This document shows positions 1-12,090 of a stretch of 64,000 nucleotides of DNA, piece by piece. Both the position numbers and the translations under genes were made by a program. The stretch's first letter is position 1. Each line of letters opens with the position of its first letter. The stretch comes from Streblospio benedicti. Taxonomy: Eukaryota; Annelida; Polychaeta; Spionida; Spionidae. The stretch is from contig CM032667.1 of the NCBI GenBank assembly GCA_019095985.1, positions 44,130,351-44,194,350 of the forward strand, in the 5' to 3' direction. A model generated the notes under the pieces. The model was given only the letters and a program-made list of their open reading frames with translations. It was not told the origin of the DNA and did no database searches.

Positions 1-54
1 GACAGAGCAATAGAATCGACTACTGTTCCTGTAACGTGTAATTTGCTTTTGCAG

Positions 55-220
55 GCTGTTGAGGACAGGTTCCCTGAAGCTCCTGAGCGCCCTGGCGGTG
101 AGAGTCAAGGTGATGCCCGAAACACCCGTCCCGGTCCAATTCAAGAAGTACCTTGAGATGGACAGACTGCTGAAGGAATATGTCAGAGACGAGGGCACAG
201 CCAATGTTCAACGAAACTGA
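55..220 (+). CDS. Terminal exon of an unidentified gene (partial)
   Basis: A good acceptor (ttgcttttgcag) ends at base 54. An open frame then runs to TGA at 218-220. The exon enters in phase 1 and encodes about 54 residues, with a hydrophobic/basic start (LLRTGSLKLLSALAVRVKV) and a charged helical end (EMDRLLKEYVRDE). The other plus frame stops earlier and reads as Pro/Gly-rich noise, so this frame is preferred. An AATAAA lies about 290 bases downstream, as expected for a last exon. I do not recognise the family and the rest of the gene is outside the window. The longer minus-strand reading frame over it is treated as a shadow. Confidence 0.5.
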
Positions 221-540
221 CCAAACGTCGCCCTGTTTGAATAGCTTTGTGTGGATGAGTAATGTTGTGGTGGACCGGGGACATAGTTCAGAACTGGCAT
301 GTACCTGTACTTGTTTCATGGCACTCTCGTGAGATTTACAGCCGGAATTTGTTGACTATGGTATAAGAACATACATATCTTATGGTGTTATAGGTCTAGA
401 TCTTTTTCTTCCACATTTTTCATCCCAACATCTGGAAAGCGCCAATAACAGGTATTGATGATAGATATATAATTGTAACGTATTAGTGTATACTCCTCTA
501 TCTGACGACAATTAATAAAACAACACAACAAAATATCTTC
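221..540 (+). other. Probable 3' UTR with poly(A) signal
   Basis: Non-coding AT-rich sequence follows the stop codon of the first gene. A canonical AATAAA lies at 514-519 inside attaataaaacaacac, so the transcript probably ends near 530-540. This is inferred from position only. Confidence 0.4.
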
Positions 541-1610
541 TTTGATTCATCACTGGCAATATGCATTGATAACAATAAGACCACCTCAGCAAAGTGACCA
601 TCTTGCTAAATTGGAGGTTTTTCGAAAATCAGGTCGCCAATAACAAAACTATATGACTGGTCTAAACACAAAACGCACTCACATAAAAGGAACATAGCAA
701 CATACATTCGCAGTCGATGGTTCGTACTTTCCACGAGATGGCACTCTCTACGAAAGGTCTGTGACTTTTAATGTATGTACATGCAGTAATGTCTGCATGA
801 TTAACTTAGCATGGGTATAATGGGTCAAAATGCATATTGACCTCAAAACTGGTAAATGTTTCTTCAATATATGATTAAATTAGAAGAATGAACATACAAA
901 TAAGTAGTGCCAATGGTGAAGACATGTGTGTATGTTTGGCTTTCTGCAGAATTCACTTGCAAATAAAAGAATTGCATAAAAGATATTGAAATAAAACGCG
1001 ATATAGAATATATAGGCAAGCAAAATATTTTTTGAAACCTTTAATGAGAAAATTGTGAAAATACTTGAATAATAAAAGGAAATAAGAAAATTATACTAAA
1101 TTCTAAACAATTAACAACAGAACAAGAAATTTGAATTATACTAAGAAAAATCTCAAAATGACATATATTGGGAATACACAGACAATCAGATATTACTGTC
1201 AATAGATGCATATAAGTGTGAAAAAACATGAAAAATTACTAAGAGGGTGTTAAATATTTCTCCAATCACTCAAGCCGTGAGAATCTCCTAATTACAGTTT
1301 ATATCACTTCTTATCCAACTAGTGGATTATTAAACTATTTATTTTGTCCCCAGTTTTTTTCTTCTAAAGGGCATATTTTCAGAACTATGACTATCACATT
1401 GGACTTGAACTTAGCAATAGTGACCATTCTGCACATAAATTTCATATCGACCATATAGCCCCAAATTTGGTTCTAATTATGGTCCCTGACTCGTTACCAT
1501 CTACAAATCACACCATTATAGTTAGACTTCTCAATATTAGTATACACGTTATGAATGGTGAATAATCGGGTTGTTTCATCAGTGACGTCGCACGCACCTT
1601 GATAGTAGTC
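541..1610. other. Intergenic, nothing recognised
   Basis: AT-rich sequence without convincing coding frames. The only longer open frame is a Phe/Ile/Cys-rich minus-strand run typical of AT-rich noise. Confidence 0.6.
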
Positions 1611-1659
1611 CCACAGATTAGTTAAACTAATTTATTAAACTAGTTTAACTAATCTGTGG
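1611..1659. repeat. Perfect 18-bp inverted repeat (CCACAGATTAGTTAAACT)
   Basis: Arms at 1611-1628 and 1642-1659 are perfect complements around a 13-base loop. A shorter related palindrome (cacagatt...aatctgtg) lies at 12672-12695, so this may be the core or joined ends of a small MITE family whose termini read CCACAGATT. Confidence 0.6.
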
Positions 1660-2004
1660 TGGTCTGACGAAATGAGCACCCCCCTCCCCCCCGAAAAAAA
1701 GGAATTTGCAACACAACTGGTGCAATTTAATTGCAGGCTTTTTAAAAATAAAAACAACAATTTTATGTAACTAGAATACGATAATTAAGAAGTTATTGGC
1801 AACATGTTACATTATGATTTATACAATCGATGCATTAGAGGCTTGCCTGTACATGGCCTTGCGTGGTAATTTAGGTTCATAACACCTAATTCGCTGCTTC
1901 TCCTCAATAGTTTTTTTTTCTAGAAAAGATCAAATTGGCTTTCCTCTCTTAAGTTTTGTATAGTTTCCATTGTAATTTGTAAGGGCGCGACCATCATTAG
2001 TTGT

Positions 2005-2047
2005 ACACGGGCAGGGGGGGGGTGTCATTTGGTGGTGTTTTTTTATT

Positions 2048-2080
<33 letters not shown>

Positions 2081-2095
2081 GGGTGTGTGTGTGCT
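2005..2095. repeat. Poly-G / poly-T / TG low-complexity tract
   Basis: A G9-type run, a T-rich stretch with more than 25 consecutive T, then GGGGTGTGTGTGTG. Simple sequence only. Confidence 0.8.
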
Positions 2096-3770
2096 CAACT
2101 TTCTTTGATCACAGAAGGGAGGGCGCTCTATTTTAATTCAAAGAGAGAGGGAGGGCACTCAATTCACAAACTGAAAAGGTAATATTTTACGCACTTTTGT
2201 TGCGCCCAGTGGCACTGACTTGTCTCAAATATATATGTATCTTGGTATTGATCATTTTAAGGTACCATTCAGAAAGAATCTAGGAAATTCTAGATGTAGA
2301 CTAACTAAGAGTGACAATATTTTTGTTACACATTGTTCAAAGCAAATATTTCAAGATTTATTCTTGTCATTGTGTAATGTGGAGAAAATATTTGTTTTAA
2401 TATGCTATCTTCAGTATTCCTTTTCACAGTCTAAATTGCCCATATTCTATGTGATTATAATACACTTTGTACTTTCAGTACGAAATAAAACAAACATACA
2501 AAACTATACCTCCTGTCACAAGATTGGGGAGTGTTTAAAGGATTTTTGCCGCTAATTACCATAAGAGAAGGCAGTCCGGTCAGTACCCGTTAGAACGTAC
2601 TCGCGTCTATTTGGAGTAGACATCAAACAGATTACTGGTGGCTAATTAACTGACGAGCGCTAACCGACGTATAATTGAAAAGGAACCCGTGTTTTCGAAA
2701 ATGGTTTCACAATAAATTTTTGATTGAATTTGAATTAAATTGCAAATGTTTATTCTTATTGCATGGTAAAAGAAACTGAAACAACATGGAATTTATTGCG
2801 TTATTACTTAATAAGTTTTTGAAACAAATGTGTCGGAGCGGGGCACGATGGCGCCGAATTCATATTGACCACAATGGTCCATATGGTTCTATTTTGGTTA
2901 TTTTCATTTGATGGTAAACACTAGTTTGACACCTTGTGTGACGCTTTTAATTTCGTATAACGATGTAAAAATATGTGTATATATAATACTAAAAATTTAT
3001 TTGTATCACAAGTAGTCTACTAGTTACCTTTTCTCCAAGTGCTTATGTCAAAGCAACTTGGTTTTGAAATATTTGGTAACATTTAACATTCTCCATGTTA
3101 TAGACACAACCATTTGAACAATACATTAACGCCAAATTGCAAAGTCGCGCAAAACCTCGTGTACACTCAAAATTCGTGTGTGCTACGCTGACTTGTACCT
3201 TTTATTACAGTCCACACTTGGTGAGAGATTGTCTGATGCCTTACAGACGCTCATATAGCAAACTTTTAATATCTTCCAGCATAAACTCGTGATTGCAATT
3301 TAGCTAATAATGAGCGTTGATATTTATTTAAACAGCCTTTGATGCAATCACTTGTTTTACAATCAGTTTTAAAAAGTTTAAATGTTCGAAGTTTAGGTTT
3401 GGTTTCAACATTTCTCATACAATCCTTTTCAAATATATCATTAAGTTTTTCATTGCATAGTATCACATCACATTGTTTCCGTTCTTTAAAAATGTGAGAC
3501 ATATCTAAAAAGTCAAAAATATTTTTCATTTTTCGGACCAATTTCGCTTTTGTCTATTGAAATCCATAAAAAATAATCGTTTAGTTAATCCGTAATTTTT
3601 CATCTTTTGAATCCTATTCCAAAGTCGTAGCATATTTAAGTATTTCGTCAACCACCCCATGTATTTGTTAAAAAAAACTGAAAAGAAAGTCCGTCTATTT
3701 TGCCTTCTATGCTAAATTTTCTATGGGATTACGGTCATTGTTCGTACAGTTTGGTAAAGTATTACAGGTA
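2096..3770. other. Intergenic, nothing recognised
   Basis: AT-rich. Open frames at 2220-2555 (plus) and 3266-3541 (minus) have random-looking composition, no signal or domain, and no flanking splice logic, so they are not called. Confidence 0.55.
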
Positions 3771-3772
3771 TA

Positions 3773-3974
3773 CAGTAAAAAAATGAACCTCCCTTTTAAT
3801 TTGTTCGTGAAGACCATCTCTATATTGAGACCACCTCTATAATAGGACCATTTTTCATGCTCCCAAACGTACAAAAAGCAACCAAACAAAGTGAACCTCC
3901 ATGTAAAGACCACCTCTCTTTTGAGACCAGTTGAGGTCAGTCCCACTGGTGGTCTTAATAGAAAGGTTCTTCTG
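3773..3974. mobile_element. Short TA-flanked MITE with GAACC(T) ends
   Basis: The left end reads TA-CAGTAAAAAAATGAACCTC and the right end AAAGGTTCTTCTG-TA, that is, short imperfect terminal inverted repeats beginning CAG, flanked by TA. Inside, several copies of the motif gaccacctct occur (around 3813, 3828 and 3908). The TA duplication and CAG terminus fit a non-autonomous Tc1/mariner-pogo type element. The family assignment is inference. Confidence 0.5.
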
Positions 3975-3976
3975 TA

Positions 3977-6424
3977 TTCCTGGTACTGTATACCATAAGC
4001 TTTCTAGGATACTTACAATGGGATTATTACAATGGGATTATTACACATTTTTGAAGTATTTTCCTGTGTAAGCATTTAGTTTGGCGGTAACCCGAGGGCA
4101 GACAAGCAGCATTCAGAGTGGAGTTTAAATGAATGTACCATTAGTGAGATCATCAGAAGAGGCTGCCAGTGTACCCCGGATCATTTGTGAACCATTCACC
4201 CAGCTCCAGCTCCATGTCTCATAGAAAATATAGGCAGGATGTTTGTTTTGTCTTGTTTTCCTGCAACTTTGTGGATGTTTGAGGTTGTTTCCCCCCAGAC
4301 ATGTTTTTCATAGTTTCCTTTTCTCCATTGTTATGCATATATAACCAAGTTGTAAACTTCTATTCTTGGCGTTTAGGCATCAGGTATGCATGCCTGCAGT
4401 TAGTTAGTAGTCAGTCACTCTAAGTGGCTCTTGAAATATCTCAAATAAATCTACCAAGAATAAAAACTTACAATTTGAATATACATGCATAAAAGTCTGT
4501 GTACCTGGAAGCTGGTTATTTGTGGGTTCTTCCACCACGTCCAGCTGCATGTCTCGTAGGAAACACAGGATGGGCATTTGTTACTCTGGTTCAATTGGTC
4601 TGTTGAGTCGGAGATATTTTCCTTGGTGCTCATAGAGAAAACTACCTTCTGCTCACCATCTTGTGTATTGTATTGTATTGTATTGTATCAGTTTATTTCG
4701 CATAGGGTGATCTATAGCGAAAGGAGGCATAAACGAAACACCTCATTATCAAGTAGCAGTCATGGGGTTGATTCCGACTGGGTCCTGCGTAAAGAGTCGT
4801 ACTCGACAGGTCCGGGTTCGCCAGTCCAAAAGCCAATCCAAAGACTAGTAATTAACACCAGCTGTTAAGTTTCATCGTTATAATTAGACACCTTGTCAGT
4901 CGCACATTTCACAACGCCCCATGACTGTCCTGGGAGACGTTTGACCACGTTTGTCACAACGTCCCCGTGGTGCTCGGGATTGTCTAAATATAACTGTCAA
5001 GTGAGTACTCTTAGAACTTGACCTACGAAATTTTTGGACGCTAAACAGCATCTCACGAAGTGGAAAATAAGTTAGCCATATAGTCAAGGGTGTCCACCTC
5101 AACTGGGCGTGTGTTATTTTTGTGAGTTCCACAAAGGGTCAGTAAGGCTCCCTCTCCCCCGTACTCTGTGACGGGTTTGAGGTGTGCTGATATAACCCAC
5201 TGTTCACTCAAAGGTTTACGGTTACTTTACTCCCACAGCCATACATGAGGTCCACAGACAGCAGAGGGTCAGCGCACTGACTGTAGAACAGTCTATGCAG
5301 CGTGAACCCAGAACTGGCATGCGGCGTCTCATTGTACGCCATGTAAACACTCATCAGTTCATGTCACTCGTCCCTGGGGGGGGATTCAGTTTAAGGCAGA
5401 GGAGCGTAGTCAATCACGAACGGCTATCGAGTTTATCAAGGCACTTAATCTTCTATCATTTCATAATCCTCTTGCTACGTGCTGTTATTACGTCAAGCGT
5501 GTGCGTTCCAGTGGAGATATACGTAATAATCAACCCTACGTATAGTAGGATGTGTGGTGCCCATAACCACGTGCCCATAACTGGAACATTAGATCCCGTG
5601 AATATACGGCGTCGACACTGTTGACTACAGGCTGTTTCAAATGTATTATATGGGCATATTATGTACACACACTTTGAAACATTCTATAGAATCTACGGAA
5701 ACACACTAGGCCCATACGATGTTTGCTTTACGGGCTTGATATACCAACAATATGAAAAACGGCACCCAGCAATATTCCAGAAGGCATGGGGGGAAAGGGA
5801 AACCGTGGTTGATTTGGTAAATGACCTCCAACTGCTGGCATATTGCTGGTTGTTGTTTTTCATATTTTTGTTTGTATATTTTGGGTGCCTTTTTAACATT
5901 TTTGGTAAAGAGCAACTGCTACAGTATTCGGCACCTTTAGCGTATGCGTGACCTCACGGGTTCATTATGATAAGGACAACAGGAAAAATATCAATTATTA
6001 AGTGACAACAGTCTCAGAATGAATATAATATTATTCGGATATATTTACATAAAATGGTACGGCAATTAAAAGAGCTATCAATCCTTTTGCAATCGTAAAG
6101 TAAGCGACAGTTTTCAACATAGGTGCGACATTTTCGACCATTTCATTTTACACTTGAAAGCATGGAAGCTAAACAAACACATCATTGGACAAAGGGTTAA
6201 TCCAATGCAGCCAGACCATGGTTATAGGTGTGGTCTACACATCTAAAATTATTTAGATTGTGTACAATAATGGATTAAAAAGTCCACAGTACTTTTATGT
6301 AAGTTACCAGACCGCTAAATCAGCAGTGGAAAGTGTCCGTGTTTATGGCACGTTTACATACGGATACGATAATAATCACTATTACAATTACAGAAAAGTT
6401 CCTTTGATATTCGCCTTTGGATAT
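3977..6424. other. Intergenic; one pentanucleotide repeat
   Basis: No convincing gene. A TATTG pentamer array lies at 4666-4687. Short open frames on both strands between 4450 and 5950 overlap one another in different frames and look like chance reading frames. Confidence 0.5.
4666..4687. repeat. (TATTG)n microsatellite
   Basis: Four to five perfect copies of TATTG. Such tails can mark the 3' end of a SINE, but the neighbouring sequence gave no convincing tRNA-like A and B boxes. Confidence 0.75.
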
Positions 6425-6719
6425 TGACCCACTTTTAGAAGGCAGTAGGCTATTACCCGGTCTATATGGAGAAATATGGGCTGGTTGATTTCGGCTCTAC
6501 GGCATTCAGGGTTGACACAGATAGAGTGTAATAATATTACAGTAAAGTTGTTTTGATATTCGCCTTTGGATATTGGATATTCGAATATGAAAAGAAGATT
6601 TTCCATTTGATATTCAAAGATCAAATATTACAGCACAAAGGTCCAAACCAACCACTGTAAATATGTAAACTATGAAAAAAAAATCAAAAAAAGCCTACTG
6701 CCTTTTAAGAGTGGGTCAC
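6425..6719. repeat. Foldback repeat, about 27-bp inverted ends
   Basis: The stretch tgacccacttttagaaggca at 6425-6444 (continuing through gtaggct) is inverted at 6692-6719. Between them the 23-base motif ttgatattcgcctttggatattg, also present just upstream near 6401, recurs near 6554. It looks like a small non-autonomous element with internal repetition. Confidence 0.45.
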
Positions 6720-6920
6720 ACTTTCGCCAATAAAAGGCGATTGAGATATAATCACAATGAATTCTGTTGAGAAGTATTACTAGTAATAAATAAGAACAAG
6801 ATTCTGTGTGCATTGATAAAATTAAGAACTTTTCAATCCCACTGGTACACAATTTCATTATGTGCCGTGTCGAAAACTGTTGCATATAGGAAACTGCCAC
6901 TTTTGAAATGCATTATAGTT

Positions 6921-7014
6921 GCCAAGTGGCATAGACGTTCGTTCTGGTTGAGAAGCAGCCTTAAATCTACCCATTGGCAAGACATAAACGTTTGTATTGG
7001 TTGGCGAAGCAGCC
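6921..7014 (+). repeat. Two-copy degenerate tandem repeat
   Basis: Two roughly 40-base units, gccaagtggcatagacgttc... and ggcaagacataaacgtttgt..., both end in gaagcagcct. Identity is about 75% by eye. Confidence 0.5.
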
Positions 7015-7019
7015 TCCCT

Positions 7020-7690
7020 TTACTATTTTCATATAAAGCGGGATGTTAACGCTCTATTTCACATGATGGTGAAGCGTTCTTTCTATTAAAGCAGACAACA
7101 AAAACAAACATGCAAGGATCATTTGTTTTTCATATGGTTATCAATTGGCAGTAAGTTTGTAATGATCTTGAACATTTATCTGAATTAGTTCGTAGAAATC
7201 AAACCTAAAAAATATTGCATAGGAATTTTTTAGGAATACCAATGAGAATCTAGTAGTCTAATCTTAGCAAATAATCTCACTCAACTATACAGTATTATAC
7301 TATTAAATAGTATTATATTAACAATATTATGTCAAGTGTCAGTATTATGTAAATGTCAGTATTTGTAAGTGTACATCTGTAAAACTATTTTTGTTACTAT
7401 GCATACTTGTATTGTCTTATTGTTTGTACTGTCTTGTTATGTGTCTTTTGTGTATATTATTGTCTTATTGTTTGTACTGTTGTGTTATCTGTTTTTGACA
7501 TGTTCACAAAAAATTCCTTTTTGGCTAATAAATGATCCTTCTCCTTATCCTTAGGTATTGATGATGTCAACATGGAGATACTGAAAAGCAAATAAAAAAG
7601 GTAATGAATTAAAACACTGGAAGCTTCTGTTTTGAAACAAGAAAAGACATCGATAGCTGGGTGAAATAGCGTTATTGCTGCTGACTTCTG
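7020..7690. other. Upstream of ankyrin gene; no exon proven
   Basis: A decent acceptor (ccttctccttatccttag) ends near 7553, but the frame after it stops within 13 codons. The 5' exons expected for the ankyrin gene were not identified here. Confidence 0.35.
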
Positions 7691-7693
7691 AAG

Positions 7694-8776
7694 TTGTGGT
7701 ATAAGTACAAAGCGGCAGCAGAATTCACCCGGCTGATTTCTCCTCACAACATCAACATGCAGGATAAAGATGTTAACACAGCGCTCCATGAGGCGGTGAG
7801 AAGGGAAAGATGGGAGCTGGCGCCAGTTCTACTGCAGCACGGGGCAGATGTCAACCTGTGTAATGATTATGAACAAACCCCATTACATGTGGCTGCATGT
7901 CGTGGTGCCCCAGCAGACATCATCACCCAGCTGATTTCTCCTCACAACATCAACATGCAGGATAAAGATGGAGACACAGCGCTCCATTGGGCAGTGAAAC
8001 GAGAGAGATGGGAGCTGGGACACAACAGATGGGAGCTGGTGCCAGTTCTACTGCAGCACGGGGCTGATATCAACATGTGTAATGATTGTAAACAAACCCC
8101 ATTATACAGAGCTGCATATTATGGTGCCCCAGCAGACATCATCACCCAGCTGATTTCTCCTCACAACATCAACATGCAGGATAAACATGGCGTCACAGCG
8201 CTCCATAAGGCAGTGGGAAACAAAAGATGGGAGCTGGTGCCAGTTTTACTGCAGCACGGGGCTGATCTCAACCTGTGTGATTGGTTGAATAAAACCCTAT
8301 TACACAGGACTGTATTGCGTGGTGCCCCAGCAGACATCATCGCCTGGCTGATTTCTCCTCAAAACATCAACATGCAGGACAAATCTGGTGACACAGCGCT
8401 CCATGAAGCGGTGAGAAGGGAAAGATGGGAGCTGGTGCCAGTTCTATTGCAGCACGGGGCTAACGTCAACGTGAAGGATGAAGATGGTAACACAGTGCTC
8501 CATAGGGCAGTGAGTAGGAAAAAATGGGATTTCGTCCCAATATTACTACAGCACGGAGCAGACCCTTCCATGCTAGACTCCTCACAACCAGAAGAGCCTT
8601 TGCCAAATTCTCTCAAAGCTCTGTGCATCGCAACCATCAGGAGCCACATGCCTGTCAAGTCTGATGAGGCCTACGATTCACTTGGACTTCCTGGCAAACT
8701 CGTGGATGAGGCTAAGCTGAGACCACAGGCAGAGGACATTGTGAATAGAAGACAGTCTAGAAGCAGAATATTGTGA
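7694..8776 (+). CDS. Ankyrin-repeat protein with SOCS-box-like C-terminus
   Basis: A 360-residue open frame. Residues 15-295 are about eight ankyrin repeats arranged as a 70-residue double unit (signatures GDTALHEAV, VPVLLQHGADVN, QTPLHVAA, GAPADIITQLISPHNINMQD), repeated at the DNA level with a period near 210 bp. One unit carries a small internal duplication (RWELghnRWELV). Residues 304-342 resemble a SOCS box: SLKALCIATI fits the elongin-binding consensus [S/T/P]LxxxCxxxI, followed by IRSHM and LGLPGKLV where the family has LPLPxxL. By analogy with ASB proteins it would be a substrate receptor of a Cullin-5 elongin B/C ubiquitin ligase (inference). The frame opens at 7685 without an in-frame ATG until residue 22 and starts inside an ankyrin repeat, so the true N-terminus is probably on unseen upstream exons. 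Confidence 0.75.
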   Translation: MWYKYKAAAEFTRLISPHNINMQDKDVNTALHEAVRRERWELAPVLLQHGADVNLCNDYEQTPLHVAACRGAPADIITQLISPHNINMQDKDGDTALHWAVKRERWELGHNRWELVPVLLQHGADINMCNDCKQTPLYRAAYYGAPADIITQLISPHNINMQDKHGVTALHKAVGNKRWELVPVLLQHGADLNLCDWLNKTLLHRTVLRGAPADIIAWLISPQNINMQDKSGDTALHEAVRRERWELVPVLLQHGANVNVKDEDGNTVLHRAVSRKKWDFVPILLQHGADPSMLDSSQPEEPLPNSLKALCIATIRSHMPVKSDEAYDSLGLPGKLVDEAKLRPQAEDIVNRRQSRSRIL

Positions 8777-8838
8777 ACAGAGGACATTTTGAATAGAGGA
8801 CTCTCTGGATAGTAGACATTGTGAAAAGAGGACAGTCA
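8728..8838 (+). repeat. Degenerate minisatellite over the end of the ankyrin gene
   Basis: Units of about 22 bases of the form gaggacattgtgaatagaag recur four to five times with substitutions. They span the last codons (DIVNRRQSRSRIL), the stop codon and the start of the 3' UTR, so copy-number change could move the stop. Confidence 0.6.
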
Positions 8839-8839
8839 T

Positions 8840-9351
8840 ATGGTGGCCGAGCGGGACCGTCTCGCCATCTCGCAATTTTGCCTTGGATTTTTATGGCGAG
8901 ACTATTACGGGCTTCGATCTCGCCATAGAAAAAATAAAATAAAAAATAAATTAAAAAAATCTGCGTCTCGCCATATAAAAACTAAAATTAAAAATAAAGT
9001 GGTGTCTTGTCTTCTCATGGAATAAAACACACAATAACCTTTTTCATTGTGTACATTATACAAAGTTATATTGGAAATTAACTGTCTTGGTGTTAAGTAC
9101 AATGTATTGATATTAGAGGAATCTTTATAGAGGAGTATTTTACTGTCTGTATGACCACCCTCTCTGGGGAAGATGTTAAAATGGTCGAACCGGGGTCACT
9201 TCTGATTTACCAATCACATTTATATTGATACGTAGCCAACCATTGATTAAGTCTAAGTCTCAACTTGGTCTTCTTTTGTAGTAAATAGTCGTAGGGTAAT
9301 CTCCCTGGGGAAAAATAGTCATAGGGAAAAAAGTTCTCTCCTCAAAAATGG
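8840..9351. other. Downstream of ankyrin gene; nothing recognised
   Basis: AT-rich, with the motif tctcgccat repeated three times between 8860 and 8975. No gene seen. Confidence 0.5.
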
Positions 9352-9740
9352 GTACGGCTGTGTCATTTCCAATGTCCCAACGGTACCCATCGATATATTA
9401 GTTTGGCATAAAAAAGTGACCCATGTCTATACCTTGACGACGAAAAAGTGACCCAGGTCTATACCTATTAAATAGTGAAAATACATACTGTTAACATTTT
9501 ATCAACAAAATATTCAAAAAAATTATATCAGTATCAAACAAAATGAAACTTACTCTAAAAATATCTGTACATTTAATTTCAAACCAATAGCTATACCAAA
9601 AAATCACAAATTTTAGGCCCATAACTATACCAAAAATCACAAAATTTAGAACCATAGCTATACTAAAATCACAAAATTGAGACCCATCACTATGCCTGAG
9701 ATGTCTAAAAAGGTGACCCATAGAAATGGCACACCCGTAC
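9352..9740. mobile_element. MITE with 18-bp TIRs and internal tandem repeats
   Basis: The left end GTACGGCTGTGTCATTTC is matched in inverse by GAAATGGCACACCCGTAC at 9723-9740 (three mismatches). Internally, agtgacccatgtctatacc occurs twice (near 9414 and 9447), and a unit of about 33 bases (ccatagctataccaaaaatcac) is repeated three to four times at 9585-9697. No coding capacity. Confidence 0.65.
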
Positions 9741-11595
9741 TACCCGAAATATTGTAAGACCCCACCCTCCCCACGAGAAGCCGTGAGCACAAGCAAGCGG
9801 TTTTACGGTGCATGTACTTTATGGTTTTCAGTTTACATTGTGTATTCACCATTTCACCAGGACAGTCGTTTATGTTCGTTCATACATTTCCATGATAATA
9901 CGTTAGAAATTAGTGATTACGTAAATGTAACTATTAAATGTATTATAAGGTGTGACGTTAAAATATAAAGTAACATAATTATTTGTAAATGACACGTGCT
10001 TTAAACAAAATATGCTGAAATACTGACTACTTCTCTGTTGTAATCTTCAATTAGGCAATTTCCCATAAAGGTTGTAAATATCTTGAATGTGGAAAACCTA
10101 TGTACAATTATGGTTCAAAACAAGGTGGCTTTTTAATATCAGATTTCAAAATATAATCCGATAAATAAAGATATTATATATAAAGGATGAATAAGTGCTT
10201 TCCATCAATTTACTATTTGATGTAGATAAGCATGTTGATGTAAATGAATTATAAATTCATGGATCAGGCCCTATGTTGAAGGAACACTTATATACAAGAT
10301 GTCATTTTTAAAGTTTAATTGTATTTGTGTGAGCAGTATTATCTAGCATGTCTTATACGATATCACAAGTTTTGATAATTGAATTACAATATATCTGTTT
10401 TGATAATAAAAGTACCATATTCTAAAATTTCGGAATGAAATCATAACATCAAGCACGAGACCGTTATGTTAATGGTTTATTTCATAAAAAAATGAAGCAA
10501 ACGCTCGTGGAGTGTGGACGAAACTACAATGTCTACATCAGTGAACATAGTTTATAAGAAATTCAAAGTATAGGCATATCAGTGGTGATATTAAGACAAT
10601 TTATGGTTTTCCAGTTCAAAATATTGTTATGCTACTGACGGGCACTTGTTTGGTATGATGTGGAAGTTATAAGCTTATGATTTTTGGCACACATGCATTG
10701 AACAGCTGTACTGCTGATCATTAATTTTGCTAGCTTATTCTATTGCGACTCAGTATTTTACACTGCTTATACTTCTGTAAATATATGCAATAAATATTTC
10801 ATTTATTGAGTTCTAATATCAAACACCTTTGAGTTGAATGAATTATATACAAAGTGCAGTACCAGCCCTAAAAGTCTTCTGTACAACTTAACTCATGCAA
10901 ACATAAATCACTATAAGCCTGTGTGCACATGGTAGAATCACAGAATATTAAAAATTTGATCAGAAAAAAATATTTGATTACCTCCTCGTACTGTTTAGTG
11001 AAGTCAAGTTAAAGCAAGGTGTCAACCGTCCATGCAATAAGTATTAAGGGGGGGGGTACAGGTTACAGACCATGTACCAAAATTTTAATTAACGTTGATA
11101 TGGCTGCACGCAAAATGATCACACATATTTGAGCTACTTTAATGGAAATGAATTGATGCATGTGCTATAGAAACTAAATACCAGGATGCCATTGCTGGCT
11201 TAATTCCATATGTTGCTGTATGTTTATGTTGAGATATACTTTACAACACTTACAGATTGCAGAAAGATTCATTCAATAAATAAAAGTCATACTTTTAGTT
11301 TTGTCCTTGAAAATTCGTTTATAATATTGCCATTAAAAATCTAGATTTGATTTGATTTGACAGGGACAAAGAGATCGAAACAATGTTACATGATAAAACT
11401 TACTTTTGATTTTTTTTAAATATTTTGTATAAATACACCTGTACGAAGGAAAAAGGTAGAAAATTAACATAAGGCATGTAGCTGTTTACTGTATAACAAG
11501 TATAATATGTATTTCAGAAGAAAGTTTTCCAGTAATAATTAAAAAATATAAAGTCTGAGTGTAAAATGCAAGTAAAAGGAAACAATCACAATGTT
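9741..11595. other. Intergenic, nothing recognised
   Basis: About 1.85 kb of AT-rich sequence without plausible coding frames. A G9 run lies at about 11047. Confidence 0.6.
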
Positions 11596-11596
11596 A

Positions 11597-12089
11597 AGGC
11601 CGCGTCCCACTAATTTCTGCGTATGATCGATGCATAAATTCTAGGGATTTCCAGGCAAAAAAATATACGCTGAGCATCTGCTGATAGATAAGCCTTTTTG
11701 GCATTAAATGATTTTTTTCCCCGGCGCATAGTCAACTCACAGCCGGCGCAAACCCGGCGTAAGAATTGAATTAAAAAATCAATGGATTATCGATCGGCGT
11801 ATGCCGTTTACGCTATCGATGTTTTGAGCAGCCCAAAGTATTGGAAGCGTAAAAGAATGGATCGATCGATAATCTTCCTAGAAATATTTTGCCGGCGTAC
11901 TGGCAGCAAGCGTCACAAGAGTGTCACACGCACGTAGTGCGGAAAATGAACGTTAGGTCAGCGTAAGGTTGGCGTAGTCGGCAGACACTTAGCGTAGAAG
12001 AAAAAATCTGGCTATGCGACCGATTTTTATCAGCTGGGCGTAAGTTCCCAGTAAGTTCCCAGTGCGTCAGAACCAGTGGGACGCGGCTT
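11597..12089. mobile_element. About 490-bp element with GGCCGCGTCCCACT termini
   Basis: The left end AGGCCGCGTCCCACT and right end AGTGGGACGCGGCTT are near-perfect inverted repeats. Inside, GC-richer sequence holds subterminal inverted motifs (gatcgatgcataaattctag versus atcgatcgataatcttcctag) and a gtaagttccca tandem pair. There is no transposase frame, so it is non-autonomous. Superfamily not determined. Confidence 0.65.
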
Positions 12090-12090
12090 T

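Noticed and set aside
2220-2555. 111-codon plus-strand frame
   Set aside because: AT-driven composition (Ile, Phe, Tyr, Cys, Asn), no domain, no signal peptide, no splice or poly(A) support.
4580-4868. SINE ending in the TATTG pentamer array
   Set aside because: The ggtccgggttcgcc stretch only loosely fits a B box, with no A box at the right distance.
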